Assembly (NCBI GenBank): GCA_021737695.1
Contig: JAIPDL010000007.1
Coordinates: 1-64,000 of the forward strand
Reading direction: 5' to 3'
From: Desulfotignum sp.
GTDB taxonomy: Bacteria; Desulfobacterota; Desulfobacteria; Desulfobacterales; Desulfobacteraceae
DNA: 64,000 nucleotides
Part shown: positions 9,774-18,005 of the stretch, piece after piece
How positions within the stretch are numbered: the stretch's first letter is position 1
Layout of the letters: every line of letters begins with the position of its first letter
Translations under genes and position numbers: made by a program
Notes under the pieces: generated by a model
What the model saw: only the letters and a program-made list of their open reading frames with translations
Database searches by the model: none
What the model was told of the DNA's origin: nothing

Positions 9774-10595
9774 TCAGATAATCGTTGACAGCACCACCAG
9801 GATACCCAATACCCAGCAGTACGGGGCGAACAGATGAAATTTCCCCGCATGCACCAGTTTTATCAGCAGTTTCAATGCGATCAACCCGCTGACAAATGCC
9901 GTCAGTGTACCATAAATCACACCGGCGTCAAACTGCACGCCCTGGTCCAACGACGTTAAAACACTGATAAGCTCAGCCCCTAATATGGCCGGAATGGACA
10001 ACAGAAAGGAAAATTTGGCCGCAGTCTGACGGTCCAGACCGCAAAACATACCGCAGGCAATGGTGGTACCGGCCCTGGAAATACCGGGAATCACGGCCAC
10101 CCCCTGGCTGACACCGATGATCAAAGACCTTTTCAAATCCAGAGGGGTTCCGGTTTTTTCAGTCCGGTAAAAGCCCCGGGATATCCACAGAATGGTTCCG
10201 GTTACCAGAAGCATGGCCCCCACCAGCAGCCCGGATGTAAACAAGACATCCTCAAATTTTTTCAACCCCATGCCGATAAAGGCGGTGGGAACCGATCCCG
10301 CCATAATGAACAGGGCCAGTTTTAAATGCGTATCTGATTCAAACGCCACCGGCTGCCGTTTGATTGTCTTTGCCATACCTGACAACACAGACATTACCAT
10401 GCCCCTGATGTCGGCAAAATACACCAGCACCACGGCCCCCAGTGTTCCCATATGCACACTGATATTGAATGCCAGAGACGATTCCGTGATACCGAAAAAA
10501 AGCTGCCCCAGCACCAGGTGACCGGAGCTGCTCACTGGTAAAAATTCGGTCAATCCCTGTAAAATCCCGAGTATGACTGCCTGATATATTTCCAT
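9774..10595 (-). CDS. uppP: Undecaprenyl-diphosphatase UppP (BacA)
   Basis: This integral membrane phosphatase recycles undecaprenyl diphosphate to the monophosphate lipid carrier for peptidoglycan and O-antigen synthesis. It is 273 aa with about 8 membrane segments. Signature regions are LTEFLPVSSSGHLVL near the N-terminus and PGISRAGTTIACG in the second half. The start at 10595 (MEIYQAVILGILQG) matches family N-termini. The ORF track adds 10 residues, and no ideal ribosome site separates the options. It heads the minus-strand run towards typA. Confidence 0.95.
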   Translation of the reverse strand: MEIYQAVILGILQGLTEFLPVSSSGHLVLGQLFFGITESSLAFNISVHMGTLGAVVLVYFADIRGMVMSVLSGMAKTIKRQPVAFESDTHLKLALFIMAGSVPTAFIGMGLKKFEDVLFTSGLLVGAMLLVTGTILWISRGFYRTEKTGTPLDLKRSLIIGVSQGVAVIPGISRAGTTIACGMFCGLDRQTAAKFSFLLSIPAILGAELISVLTSLDQGVQFDAGVIYGTLTAFVSGLIALKLLIKLVHAGKFHLFAPYCWVLGILVVLSTII

Positions 10596-10778
10596 ATAAC
10601 TTGCCATTTCCTTGATTAAAGACATTGAGTGTTAATCTGAGTGGCTGTGAACCAGCACCCTTAAATAGTATTGTTCGCCCGAAATTGCAAGAATTTAGTT
10701 GCGCAGGAAAAGGAAGAAAGTGCCTCCCTTTCGAAAAAAAGCCACTCAAATTCAAAAAAAACATAATATTAATTTCAG

Positions 10779-10807
10779 TTGATTTCACCCAAAATCTTTT
10801 GTATGAT
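10779..10807 (+). promoter_or_regulatory. Sigma-70-type promoter for the OmpA/VWA lipoprotein gene
   Basis: TTGATT (10779-10784) and TATGAT (10802-10807) are separated by exactly 17 bases, and an A/T-rich tract lies upstream. This would give a leader of about 110 bases. The same 10596-10921 interval separates the divergent uppP gene, and no gene is visible in it. Confidence 0.6.
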
Positions 10808-10921
10808 GCCCGACTAGAAACGAGTCGGTATGCCCCATTGAATTCGATTAAATATCATATAAAGTTAAATGGCTTCACTACCCGTCAACATTAACCCTAA
10901 TGATCAAAACAAGGAGAAAAA

Positions 10922-12070
10922 ATGAAAAAAACCTGGATTATTCAAAGTTTTTTATCCGTGCTGGCACTGACATTTCTGTTCGGTTGCGCCGCCAACGAGC
11001 CGGTTGATTTCGGCACATTCGCTCCGGCGCAGTTCGATCTGGAAAAAAAAGAATCCAAAGTGGACAATTTTCTGGTGATCATGGATGCATCCAGCTCCAT
11101 GCGGCATGACAACAAATTTGACATCGCCAAAACCGTTGCCCAGCGTTTGAACATGACAATCCCGGAACTGGGTCAAACCGCCGGTCTCCGGACGTTTGGT
11201 CATGACCCCTCTGTATGCTCAAACAAAACAAGATTGTTTTACGGCATGGAACCCTATGCGACTGCCGCGATGGCGGATGGATTAGGGAATGTGACAAAAC
11301 CGGGCGGAACCAGCCCCCTGGATGAGGCCCTGGCAGCAGCTCAAACCGATCTGGAAGCCTTGTCCGGAACGAACAATGCGGCGATTATCATCAGTGATGG
11401 TAAAGACATGACCGATGTGCGGGGCCAGGCCCAGGCACTTAAAGACAAATTCGGTTCCTCCCTGTGCATCTACCCGGTGCTGGTAGGCGATGCACCCGAA
11501 GGCCGCCAACTGCTTCAGGATATTGCTGAAATCGGTGGCTGCGGTTTTTTCACCACGGCAGACGATCTGTTGCCCAGCGCCGGTATGGCTGGATTTGTAT
11601 CCCAGGTATTCCTCAAAGACGCGCCGGCTCCGGCCCCCGCTCCGGCACCGGTAAGAAAAGATTCCGATGGTGACGGCGTTTATGATGATAAAGACCAGTG
11701 CCCCGGCACCCCGGCCGGTGCCCGGGTGAATGCGGTGGGTTGCTGGATTCTGGAAGATGTCCTGTTTGATTTCGACAAAGCCGTGATCAAACCGGAAGCC
11801 TATCCTCTGCTGGATGAAGTGGTGGAAATCATGAAAAAGAATCCCGGCATGAACGTGGAGCTCCAGGGACATACCGACAACATCGGTACCAAAGAGTACA
11901 ATATGGGCCTGTCTTTGAGACGCGCCAATGCTGTTGCTGACTACCTTGCAAACAACGGTATTTCAAAAGACCGGCTGACCACCAAGGGATTCGGATTCAG
12001 CAAACCGGTCGCTCTTAACAGCACCGAAATCGGCCGTTCCCTCAACAGACGGGTGGAACTTCACCCATAA
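10922..12070 (+). CDS. Lipoprotein with VWA, thrombospondin-3-like and OmpA domains
   Basis: The 382-aa product has a signal peptide with lipobox FLFGC (Cys about 21) and a von Willebrand A domain (about 45-225) with a MIDAS-type DASSSM motif. A Pro/Ala-rich hinge and a calcium-binding TSP type-3 repeat (DSDGDGVYDDKDQC) follow. The C-terminal OmpA peptidoglycan-binding domain spans about 270-382 and contains LQGHTDNIGTKEYN. It is probably anchored in the outer membrane and tethered to peptidoglycan, with the VWA domain binding a protein partner. The start has AAGGAGA before the ATG. A strong promoter precedes it and a terminator follows, so it is monocistronic. Confidence 0.88.
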   Translation: MKKTWIIQSFLSVLALTFLFGCAANEPVDFGTFAPAQFDLEKKESKVDNFLVIMDASSSMRHDNKFDIAKTVAQRLNMTIPELGQTAGLRTFGHDPSVCSNKTRLFYGMEPYATAAMADGLGNVTKPGGTSPLDEALAAAQTDLEALSGTNNAAIIISDGKDMTDVRGQAQALKDKFGSSLCIYPVLVGDAPEGRQLLQDIAEIGGCGFFTTADDLLPSAGMAGFVSQVFLKDAPAPAPAPAPVRKDSDGDGVYDDKDQCPGTPAGARVNAVGCWILEDVLFDFDKAVIKPEAYPLLDEVVEIMKKNPGMNVELQGHTDNIGTKEYNMGLSLRRANAVADYLANNGISKDRLTTKGFGFSKPVALNSTEIGRSLNRRVELHP

Positions 12071-12125
12071 ATAGGTCACCTGTGTCAATAACATCTACAA
12101 GTACTGACAATTAATTCGACTGATC

Positions 12126-12163
12126 CGGCGGGTTTATCTTGATGATAAACCCGCCGTTTTTTT
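12126..12163. terminator. Intrinsic terminator between convergent genes
   Basis: A 13-bp perfect stem (CGGCGGGTTTATC and its complement, loop TTGAT) is followed by seven T residues on the plus strand. It ends the lipoprotein transcript and overlaps the stop region of the convergent moeA-PBP gene. Confidence 0.9.
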
Positions 12164-14090
12164 ATAGCTGTATTTCCTGCCCGGTTCTTTCAACACCATA
12201 TCCGCCCAAGGTCTGAACCCTTTGCTTGAATGCATCGCCGGCAATGGTCTCCAGCAGAATTTGGACATTGGGAGTATTGAAAAACCGTTCCCGTATCACC
12301 AGATCATAAGATTCCGTGACAATGGGCACAAAGTCCAGATCCAGGGCCCGGGCCGCTGCCATGATCCCCAAACCCGCATCGGCCCGTCCGGACAACACGG
12401 CCACAGCCACCGACATATGCGTATATTCGTCATTTTCGTATCCGATGATATCCGCCGGGGTCAAACCGGCATCCAACAGCTTATAGTCAAAAAGAATTCG
12501 CGTGCCGGACCCGGCCTGACGGTTGATGAACCGCAGTTTTTTGTTTTTGAGATCCTCAATGGATCCGATATTTTCCGGATTGCCCTTGGGCACGATGAAT
12601 CCCTGCTGCCGCATGACCAGATTCACCAGGCGCACCGGCATATTGGGCAGATATTTTTTGATGTAACTGACGTTATAGGAACCGTCTTCCGGGTCCAGGA
12701 GATGGGCCCCGGCCAGGTGGCAGGCATTGTTTCGAATCGCCATGAGCCCGCCCATGCTTCCCACATGACTCGATGAGATATTAATGCCGTCATGATCGCG
12801 CCGCATCTGGTCGGCCAAAAGATCCAGGGTATTATCATGGGACCCGGTGATCACCAGGGTGTTCTCGATGGCGGACAAGGGTTTGAGCAGCCGGGCGGTC
12901 GGGGTTTCGGTTTCGGAAATCCCTTCCACATCCTTAGGGATCTGAATGATGCCGTCGGCTTCGGTCAACGTGGTGATACTGCCCGATCCCCTGGGCAGCT
13001 GGGAGGCGATGAGCCGCCCGTCCACGGACCCGATCTTTACCCGCAAAAACTCATCCTGTCCCAGTTTGGAAGCGATTTTCCGGGCCAGGGCCACCGGTTC
13101 AAACCGGTCTTCCCCAGGTGCCAGTTTCTGCATGAAGCGCAGCAACGGCCCCACAAACTGCTCAAACGCCACAATGGCGGAAACCGGATATCCGGGAATA
13201 CCGAATACCGGCTTTCCGGAGATATCTCCCATCAATACCGGTTTTCCCGGCATCATGGTCACCCCGTGAACCATGACCCGGCCTAAGGACGTCATCACCG
13301 GCCTTGCAAAATCTTCAGACCCGGCAGAGGACCCCCCAATGATGCACACCATATCATACGCGCCCTTCACTGCCCGGTCCACCGCGTTTGTAATTGTTTC
13401 CAGATCATCTTTAAGCATGGGATGACGATCGGCAACAGCCCCGTTATCCCGGCACAGGGCTTTAAGCACCGTGGAATTGGATTCGATTACCTGTCCCGGA
13501 ATCATTTGTTCCGGAGATGTCTCATGCCATTGAACCAGTTCCGACCCGGTGGGAATGATCAGGACCCGGGGGGGGGTATACACATCTACCTGAAACACGC
13601 CCCCGGACAACAAAGCCCCCATGGCATAGGCATTGATCTGATGACCTCTGGGAAACAACAGCTTGGTGGCCACGATGTCTTCTCCCATTTTTCGCACATG
13701 CTGCCAGGGAAACACGGGGGCTTCGATTTCAACGGTTTTTTCATCAATTATATTGATATGCTCAATCATGATCACGGCATTGGTGCCGGGCGGCAGGGCA
13801 TGGCCGGTGTTGACCCAGAAACCGGTTTCGTCCGGAGCCAGCACTTTAGGGGCATCTTCACTGGCACCGAATGTCTGTTTCGCATCCACGGCCATCCCAT
13901 CCATGGCGGCTGCGTGGAAATTGGGGCTGGACAGTTTTGCGATTGCCGGCGAAGCCAGAACACGGCCCTGGGCGGCTGTCACATCGATAGTCTCCACATC
14001 GGTGACCCGGTCTTTAAATCGGTCCATCAGAATCTGCCGGGCCGTTTCAATGGGTTGCGTATCCAGATACACATTTCGTTTAGATGTCAT
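12162..14090 (-). CDS. MoeA fused to a C-terminal periplasmic-binding-protein-like domain
   Basis: The 642-aa protein carries a complete MoeA-like molybdotransferase half (about 1-410) with AAMDGMAVDA near residue 65 and the GGSSAGSEDF and MMPGKPVLMG motifs. A PBP-like domain of the PF12727 kind follows (about 420-630). MoeA inserts molybdate or tungstate into adenylylated molybdopterin in the cytoplasm. The fused domain has no signal peptide, so it probably senses or binds a ligand such as the oxyanion; that is inference. AAGGAAAG precedes the ATG at 14090. It follows a second moeA by 24 bases. Confidence 0.88.
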   Translation of the reverse strand: MTSKRNVYLDTQPIETARQILMDRFKDRVTDVETIDVTAAQGRVLASPAIAKLSSPNFHAAAMDGMAVDAKQTFGASEDAPKVLAPDETGFWVNTGHALPPGTNAVIMIEHINIIDEKTVEIEAPVFPWQHVRKMGEDIVATKLLFPRGHQINAYAMGALLSGGVFQVDVYTPPRVLIIPTGSELVQWHETSPEQMIPGQVIESNSTVLKALCRDNGAVADRHPMLKDDLETITNAVDRAVKGAYDMVCIIGGSSAGSEDFARPVMTSLGRVMVHGVTMMPGKPVLMGDISGKPVFGIPGYPVSAIVAFEQFVGPLLRFMQKLAPGEDRFEPVALARKIASKLGQDEFLRVKIGSVDGRLIASQLPRGSGSITTLTEADGIIQIPKDVEGISETETPTARLLKPLSAIENTLVITGSHDNTLDLLADQMRRDHDGINISSSHVGSMGGLMAIRNNACHLAGAHLLDPEDGSYNVSYIKKYLPNMPVRLVNLVMRQQGFIVPKGNPENIGSIEDLKNKKLRFINRQAGSGTRILFDYKLLDAGLTPADIIGYENDEYTHMSVAVAVLSGRADAGLGIMAAARALDLDFVPIVTESYDLVIRERFFNTPNVQILLETIAGDAFKQRVQTLGGYGVERTGQEIQL

Positions 14091-14114
14091 CACTGCTTTC
14101 CTTATGTTGGCTTT

Positions 14115-15341
14115 TTATAGAAGAATCACCTGGGTGACGGTATTTTTCTCGAGCCCTTCCAGATTTTCGCCGATATCCAGAAGGCCGTCGGCATGAATCA
14201 TGGTCCGAATCAGGCCGGATTTACCAAGAACCGGCTTTGCAATCATACCATCCGGGCCGTTTTCCAGCATCACCCGGACAAAATCACGACGGCCCTGGGC
14301 AGATGCCACGTTCCGGGTCAATTTTGCCGGCACCCGGACCAGGTGCTTTGGCTTTCTGTATCCCTGGATCCGGTTCAGAAACGGGATCACCACCATTTTC
14401 ATCACCACCATGGCGGAGACCACCTGGCCGGGCAGGCCCCATACCGGTTTGGCCCCGCTTTTTGCCAGAATGGTGGGTTTGCCCGGGCTCACAGACATGC
14501 CATGGACCAGTATCCGGGTATCCGGCAACGCGGAAAGCACCTCCACGGTATAATCTCTGGTCCCCACGGAACTGCCCCCGGAAATGAGCACCATATCGGT
14601 TTGTGCCAGAGCTTTTTCACACGCCGCTTGCAACTGATCCGGGTCATCTTTGACAATCCCGTACCGCATCACTTTGGCATGGGCCTCCTGAACAAACCCA
14701 CTCAGGGCATAGGAGTTGATATCCCGGATCCGGCCCGGTTCCGGTTCCTGGTCGATGGGAATAATTTCATCCCCTGTGGAAATAATGCCCACCACCGGCA
14801 TCCGGTGGACCGGCAACGTGGTGAACCCCAACCCGGCGGCCAGGCCTGCCTCCTGGGGACGGATGAATGTACCGGCCCCCAGAACCACATCCCCGGATGA
14901 AAAATCCTCATTGGCATCGATCACATGCTGGAGCGGTGCCACACTTTTATAGATTTCAACCGAGGCATCATCAATGGTCTGGGCATGTTCCACCATGACC
15001 ACGGCATCCGCCCCCCTGGGCAGCATGCCCCCGGTGGAAATCCGGGCGGCTTTCCCGGGTGCCAGTTCAAAATCCGGTACCTGGCCCATCAGAATCGTTC
15101 CCTGAATCTCCAGCCAGGCGGGTGTGGATTCCGAGGCCCCGAAGGTGGCGGAAGCATTGACGGCAAATCCATCCATGGTGGCCCGCCGGAATCCCGGCAT
15201 ATCCCCGGGCGCTGTCAGGTCTTCTGCCAGGATTCTGGAAAACGCATCACTGATATCCACCCTTTCAGTATCAGCAGGATTGAACTGTCGGGTCATGGAC
15301 AGAACATCGTCCAGGGTTTTCACTTTAAAAAAATGATTCAT
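14115..15341 (-). CDS. moeA: Molybdopterin molybdenumtransferase MoeA
   Basis: The 408-aa protein is a standalone MoeA, with [12 protein letters not shown] near residue 60, [11 protein letters not shown] in the MoCF-biosynthesis domain, and [11 protein letters not shown]. It catalyses metal insertion into molybdopterin-AMP. The start at 15341 overlaps the dapL stop in an ATGA arrangement and has AGAGG upstream, so the 38-residue extension in the ORF track is discarded. Two MoeA-type genes in tandem suggest one may prefer molybdate and the other tungstate, as proposed for anaerobes with both metals. The window shows no direct evidence for either preference. Confidence 0.92.
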   Translation of the reverse strand: MNHFFKVKTLDDVLSMTRQFNPADTERVDISDAFSRILAEDLTAPGDMPGFRRATMDGFAVNASATFGASESTPAWLEIQGTILMGQVPDFELAPGKAARISTGGMLPRGADAVVMVEHAQTIDDASVEIYKSVAPLQHVIDANEDFSSGDVVLGAGTFIRPQEAGLAAGLGFTTLPVHRMPVVGIISTGDEIIPIDQEPEPGRIRDINSYALSGFVQEAHAKVMRYGIVKDDPDQLQAACEKALAQTDMVLISGGSSVGTRDYTVEVLSALPDTRILVHGMSVSPGKPTILAKSGAKPVWGLPGQVVSAMVVMKMVVIPFLNRIQGYRKPKHLVRVPAKLTRNVASAQGRRDFVRVMLENGPDGMIAKPVLGKSGLIRTMIHADGLLDIGENLEGLEKNTVTQVILL

Positions 15342-16564
15342 TTCAATGCCTCTTTCATCCGCGTCATGGCTTCGATCACGTTTTCCCGGCTGTTGAACGC
15401 GGATATCCGGATATATGGACTGCCACACCTGCCGAATCCGCCGCCCGGCGTACATACCACCCCGGCTTTATGCAGCAGCAGATCAAAAAAATCCCAGGAA
15501 TCCCGGCCCTGGCCGTCCACCCAGATATACGGGGAATTGTCTCCCCCCACATATGCAAATCCCAAGTCGACCATGGTTTTACCGATGATATCGGCATTCT
15601 CCAGATATCCGGCGATCAATTCACTGATCTGGGCCTGTCCTTCCCGGGTGTATACGGCTTCTGCGGCTTTTTGCACGGGATAGGAAACCCCGTTGAACTT
15701 GGTGCTTTGACGGCGATGCCACAGCCCATGCAGAGACACGGTCTCCCCATTGTTCAAAAATACCCGGCATTCTTTGGGAACCACGGCAAATCCGCACCGG
15801 GTCCCGGTAAATCCAGCGGTTTTGGAAAAACTTCTGAATTCCACTGCCACTTCCCGGGCCCCGTCGATTTCATAGATGCTTCTGGGCAGGGATGCATCCC
15901 GGACAAAAGATTCATATGCCGCATCAAACAAGATCAATGCGTGGTTTTTGCGGGCATAATCCACCCATTGTGCCAGATCGGATTTGGTGGCGCAGGTGCC
16001 GGTGGGGTTGTTGGGAAAACACAGATAGATCAGGTCCACCGGGGTTGCCGGCAACTGGAGGAGAAACTGGTTTTCCTTGATACAATCCAGGTAGACAATG
16101 TCTTTATAACGGCCGTCCACAAATTCCCCGGTTCTACCGGCCATGACATTGGTATCCAGGTACACCGGATACACTGGATCCGGAATTGCGATTTTGATAT
16201 CACCGGCAAACAGTTCCTGGAAATTGCCGGTATCACATTTGGCACCGTCACTGACAAAGATCTCGTCCGCCGAGACATCCGCTCCCCGGGCCTGGTAATC
16301 ATGGGCTGCAATTTTTTCCCGTAAAAACGCATACCCCTGTTCCGGGCCGTATCCCCGGAACGTAGCGTCATCTGCCATCTCATCCACGCCTTTGTGGAAT
16401 GCGGTTACCACCGCCGGAGGCAATGCCCGTGTCACGTCTCCGATGCCCAGACGAATCACCCGGATATCCGGATTTTCCTTCTGGAACTGATCCACACGCC
16501 GGGCGATATCTGAAAAAAGATAGGACGTTTTTAATTTCTGATAATTTTCATTGGCCTTGATCAT
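15338..16564 (-). CDS. dapL: LL-diaminopimelate aminotransferase (DapL)
   Basis: This PLP enzyme converts tetrahydrodipicolinate directly to LL-diaminopimelate, bypassing the succinylase or acetylase steps of lysine and peptidoglycan synthesis. The 408-aa length matches the family. Visible signatures are [14 protein letters not shown] near residue 35, [23 protein letters not shown] near 185 and the PLP lysine in [14 protein letters not shown] near 245. DapL is common in Desulfobacterota, Chlamydiae and plants. It lies between rsmA and moeA on the minus strand and overlaps moeA by 4 bases. Confidence 0.95.
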   Translation of the reverse strand: MIKANENYQKLKTSYLFSDIARRVDQFQKENPDIRVIRLGIGDVTRALPPAVVTAFHKGVDEMADDATFRGYGPEQGYAFLREKIAAHDYQARGADVSADEIFVSDGAKCDTGNFQELFAGDIKIAIPDPVYPVYLDTNVMAGRTGEFVDGRYKDIVYLDCIKENQFLLQLPATPVDLIYLCFPNNPTGTCATKSDLAQWVDYARKNHALILFDAAYESFVRDASLPRSIYEIDGAREVAVEFRSFSKTAGFTGTRCGFAVVPKECRVFLNNGETVSLHGLWHRRQSTKFNGVSYPVQKAAEAVYTREGQAQISELIAGYLENADIIGKTMVDLGFAYVGGDNSPYIWVDGQGRDSWDFFDLLLHKAGVVCTPGGGFGRCGSPYIRISAFNSRENVIEAMTRMKEALK

Positions 16565-16621
16565 GATTTTTCCTTTTTAATTCTGAATCGGTTTTCACCA
16601 ACCACACACGAATTTTCACCT

Positions 16622-17470
16622 TCACTCTTTTTTTAGAAACGGATCCACCGCCCGGGTCAATGTCTCAAATTCTTTCACACTCAGGGTTTCGGCCCGTCGT
16701 TCCGGGGCTATGTCAGCGTTTTTCAGCGCTTGGGCAATCGTGGGTTTATCCAGCCCGAGATCCGGGCCGACCAGAGAATTTTTCAATGATTTACGACGCT
16801 TTGAGAATGCCGCTTTGATCACGGCGAACAATCGTTGTTCCATGTCCCGGGAAAAGGGCCGGGAAGGAAAAAAATCAAATAACAATACCGTGGAATCCAC
16901 AACCGGTTTCGGGAAAAAAGCACCCGGCCCGATATTCACCAGCCGCCGGATATCGGCGGCATATTGGGAAACTGCAGATAACCGCGAATAAGCCTTATTG
17001 CCCGGAGTTGCCAGGATCCGGTCCGCCAGTTCTTTTTGAAACATCAGAAAAGCGCTGCCCACAGAATCCCGTGCCCGGATCAACTGAAACAGAATCTGAG
17101 ACGAAATATTGTAGGGCAGATTGCCCATGACCACCAGTTTCTGCCCTTGGGCCAAAGCAGCAATATCGGTTTTAAGAAAATCCTGGTTCACTACCCGGAC
17201 CCAGTCGATTTCATGGCTTTCAAGCACCTGGGTCAGCAAGGGAATCAGCCGCCGGTCCTTTTCCACCACCGTGAGATGGCGGGTTATTTTTGCAATGGGA
17301 ATGGTCAAGGCGCCCAAACCGGGGCCGATTTCCACCACTCTTGTATGGCGATCGATACCGGTTTGATCCACAATCATACGGGCTGTTTCAGGATTTGACA
17401 AAAAATTCTGTCCCATCTCCTTACCGGCATAAATCTGTTTTTCTTTGAGTAACTGCCCTGGATATATCAT
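16622..17470 (-). CDS. rsmA: 16S rRNA dimethyladenosine transferase RsmA (KsgA)
   Basis: The 282-aa methyltransferase dimethylates two adjacent adenosines near the 3' end of 16S rRNA during late 30S assembly. The SAM-binding motif EIGPGLGALT lies near residue 47 and the target-base motif NLPYNISSQ near 117, with a helical C-terminal domain. No clear ribosome site precedes the ATG at 17470, but the N-terminus fits the family. Confidence 0.96.
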   Translation of the reverse strand: MIYPGQLLKEKQIYAGKEMGQNFLSNPETARMIVDQTGIDRHTRVVEIGPGLGALTIPIAKITRHLTVVEKDRRLIPLLTQVLESHEIDWVRVVNQDFLKTDIAALAQGQKLVVMGNLPYNISSQILFQLIRARDSVGSAFLMFQKELADRILATPGNKAYSRLSAVSQYAADIRRLVNIGPGAFFPKPVVDSTVLLFDFFPSRPFSRDMEQRLFAVIKAAFSKRRKSLKNSLVGPDLGLDKPTIAQALKNADIAPERRAETLSVKEFETLTRAVDPFLKKE

Positions 17471-17554
17471 ATTGCTGCTTGACTTTCTTTATTTCAAGAA
17501 GTAATTTTAAATCACGCACATTAATAATATACGTTAATACGACGTAATATTCAA

Positions 17555-17571
17555 TACCGGCACGACCGGTA
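17555..17571. promoter_or_regulatory. Small palindrome upstream of the winged-helix gene
   Basis: TACCGG-N5-CCGGTA lies 53 bases before the start codon at 17624, in a divergent promoter region shared with rsmA. It has operator-like geometry. The neighbouring protein carries a putative winged helix and could bind it, but nothing directly links the two. Confidence 0.25.
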
Positions 17572-17623
17572 CACGTGGGATTATTACGTAAAAACAAAAC
17601 CTTTTATAATCAGGAGATACGTC

Positions 17624-17986
17624 ATGTCACACAACGTGGACCTTGGAACCAACTGGGAAGGGCTTATCAAAACCCTGCTGCAACGATTGGATATGCCCAC
17701 AAAAGAGGATATCAACCATCTTCATGCCAGGCTCGACACGCTGGAACACCTCATTCAGCAGAAGCAGCCCGGCACAAAGCGGCAACCCCGCAAAAAAACA
17801 AGCCGGCGGAAAAGTGCGTCTGCAATCGCTTTGGAAATCATTGCCGGGTATCCCGACGGGGTTGATTTCAAAACCATCATGGATACCACTGGATTTGAAG
17901 ACAAAAAACTGAGAAACATCATTTACCGGCTGGACTCTTTGGGTAAAATTCAGCGGGTCCGCCGCGGCACTTACAAAACCACTTAA
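17624..17986 (+). CDS. Small basic protein with C-terminal winged-helix-like domain
   Basis: The 120-aa protein has a short helical N-terminus (about 1-45, heptad-like). A very basic linker follows (KRQPRKKTSRRK, about 52-63), then a domain of about 55 residues resembling a winged helix, with GFEDKKLRNIIYRL as the likely recognition region and RRGTYK as the wing. CAGGAG precedes the ATG. DNA binding is likely from charge and fold, with the N-terminal helices perhaps mediating oligomerisation. I do not recognise a named family. The M16 peptidase gene follows by 19 bases. Confidence 0.7.
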   Translation: MSHNVDLGTNWEGLIKTLLQRLDMPTKEDINHLHARLDTLEHLIQQKQPGTKRQPRKKTSRRKSASAIALEIIAGYPDGVDFKTIMDTTGFEDKKLRNIIYRLDSLGKIQRVRRGTYKTT

Positions 17987-18005
17987 TCTACCGGAAATCC
18001 ATTTT

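Noticed and set aside
10625-10894. 89-aa ORF between uppP and the OmpA lipoprotein
   Set aside because: It covers the promoter of the downstream gene, has no ribosome site and no protein-like composition.
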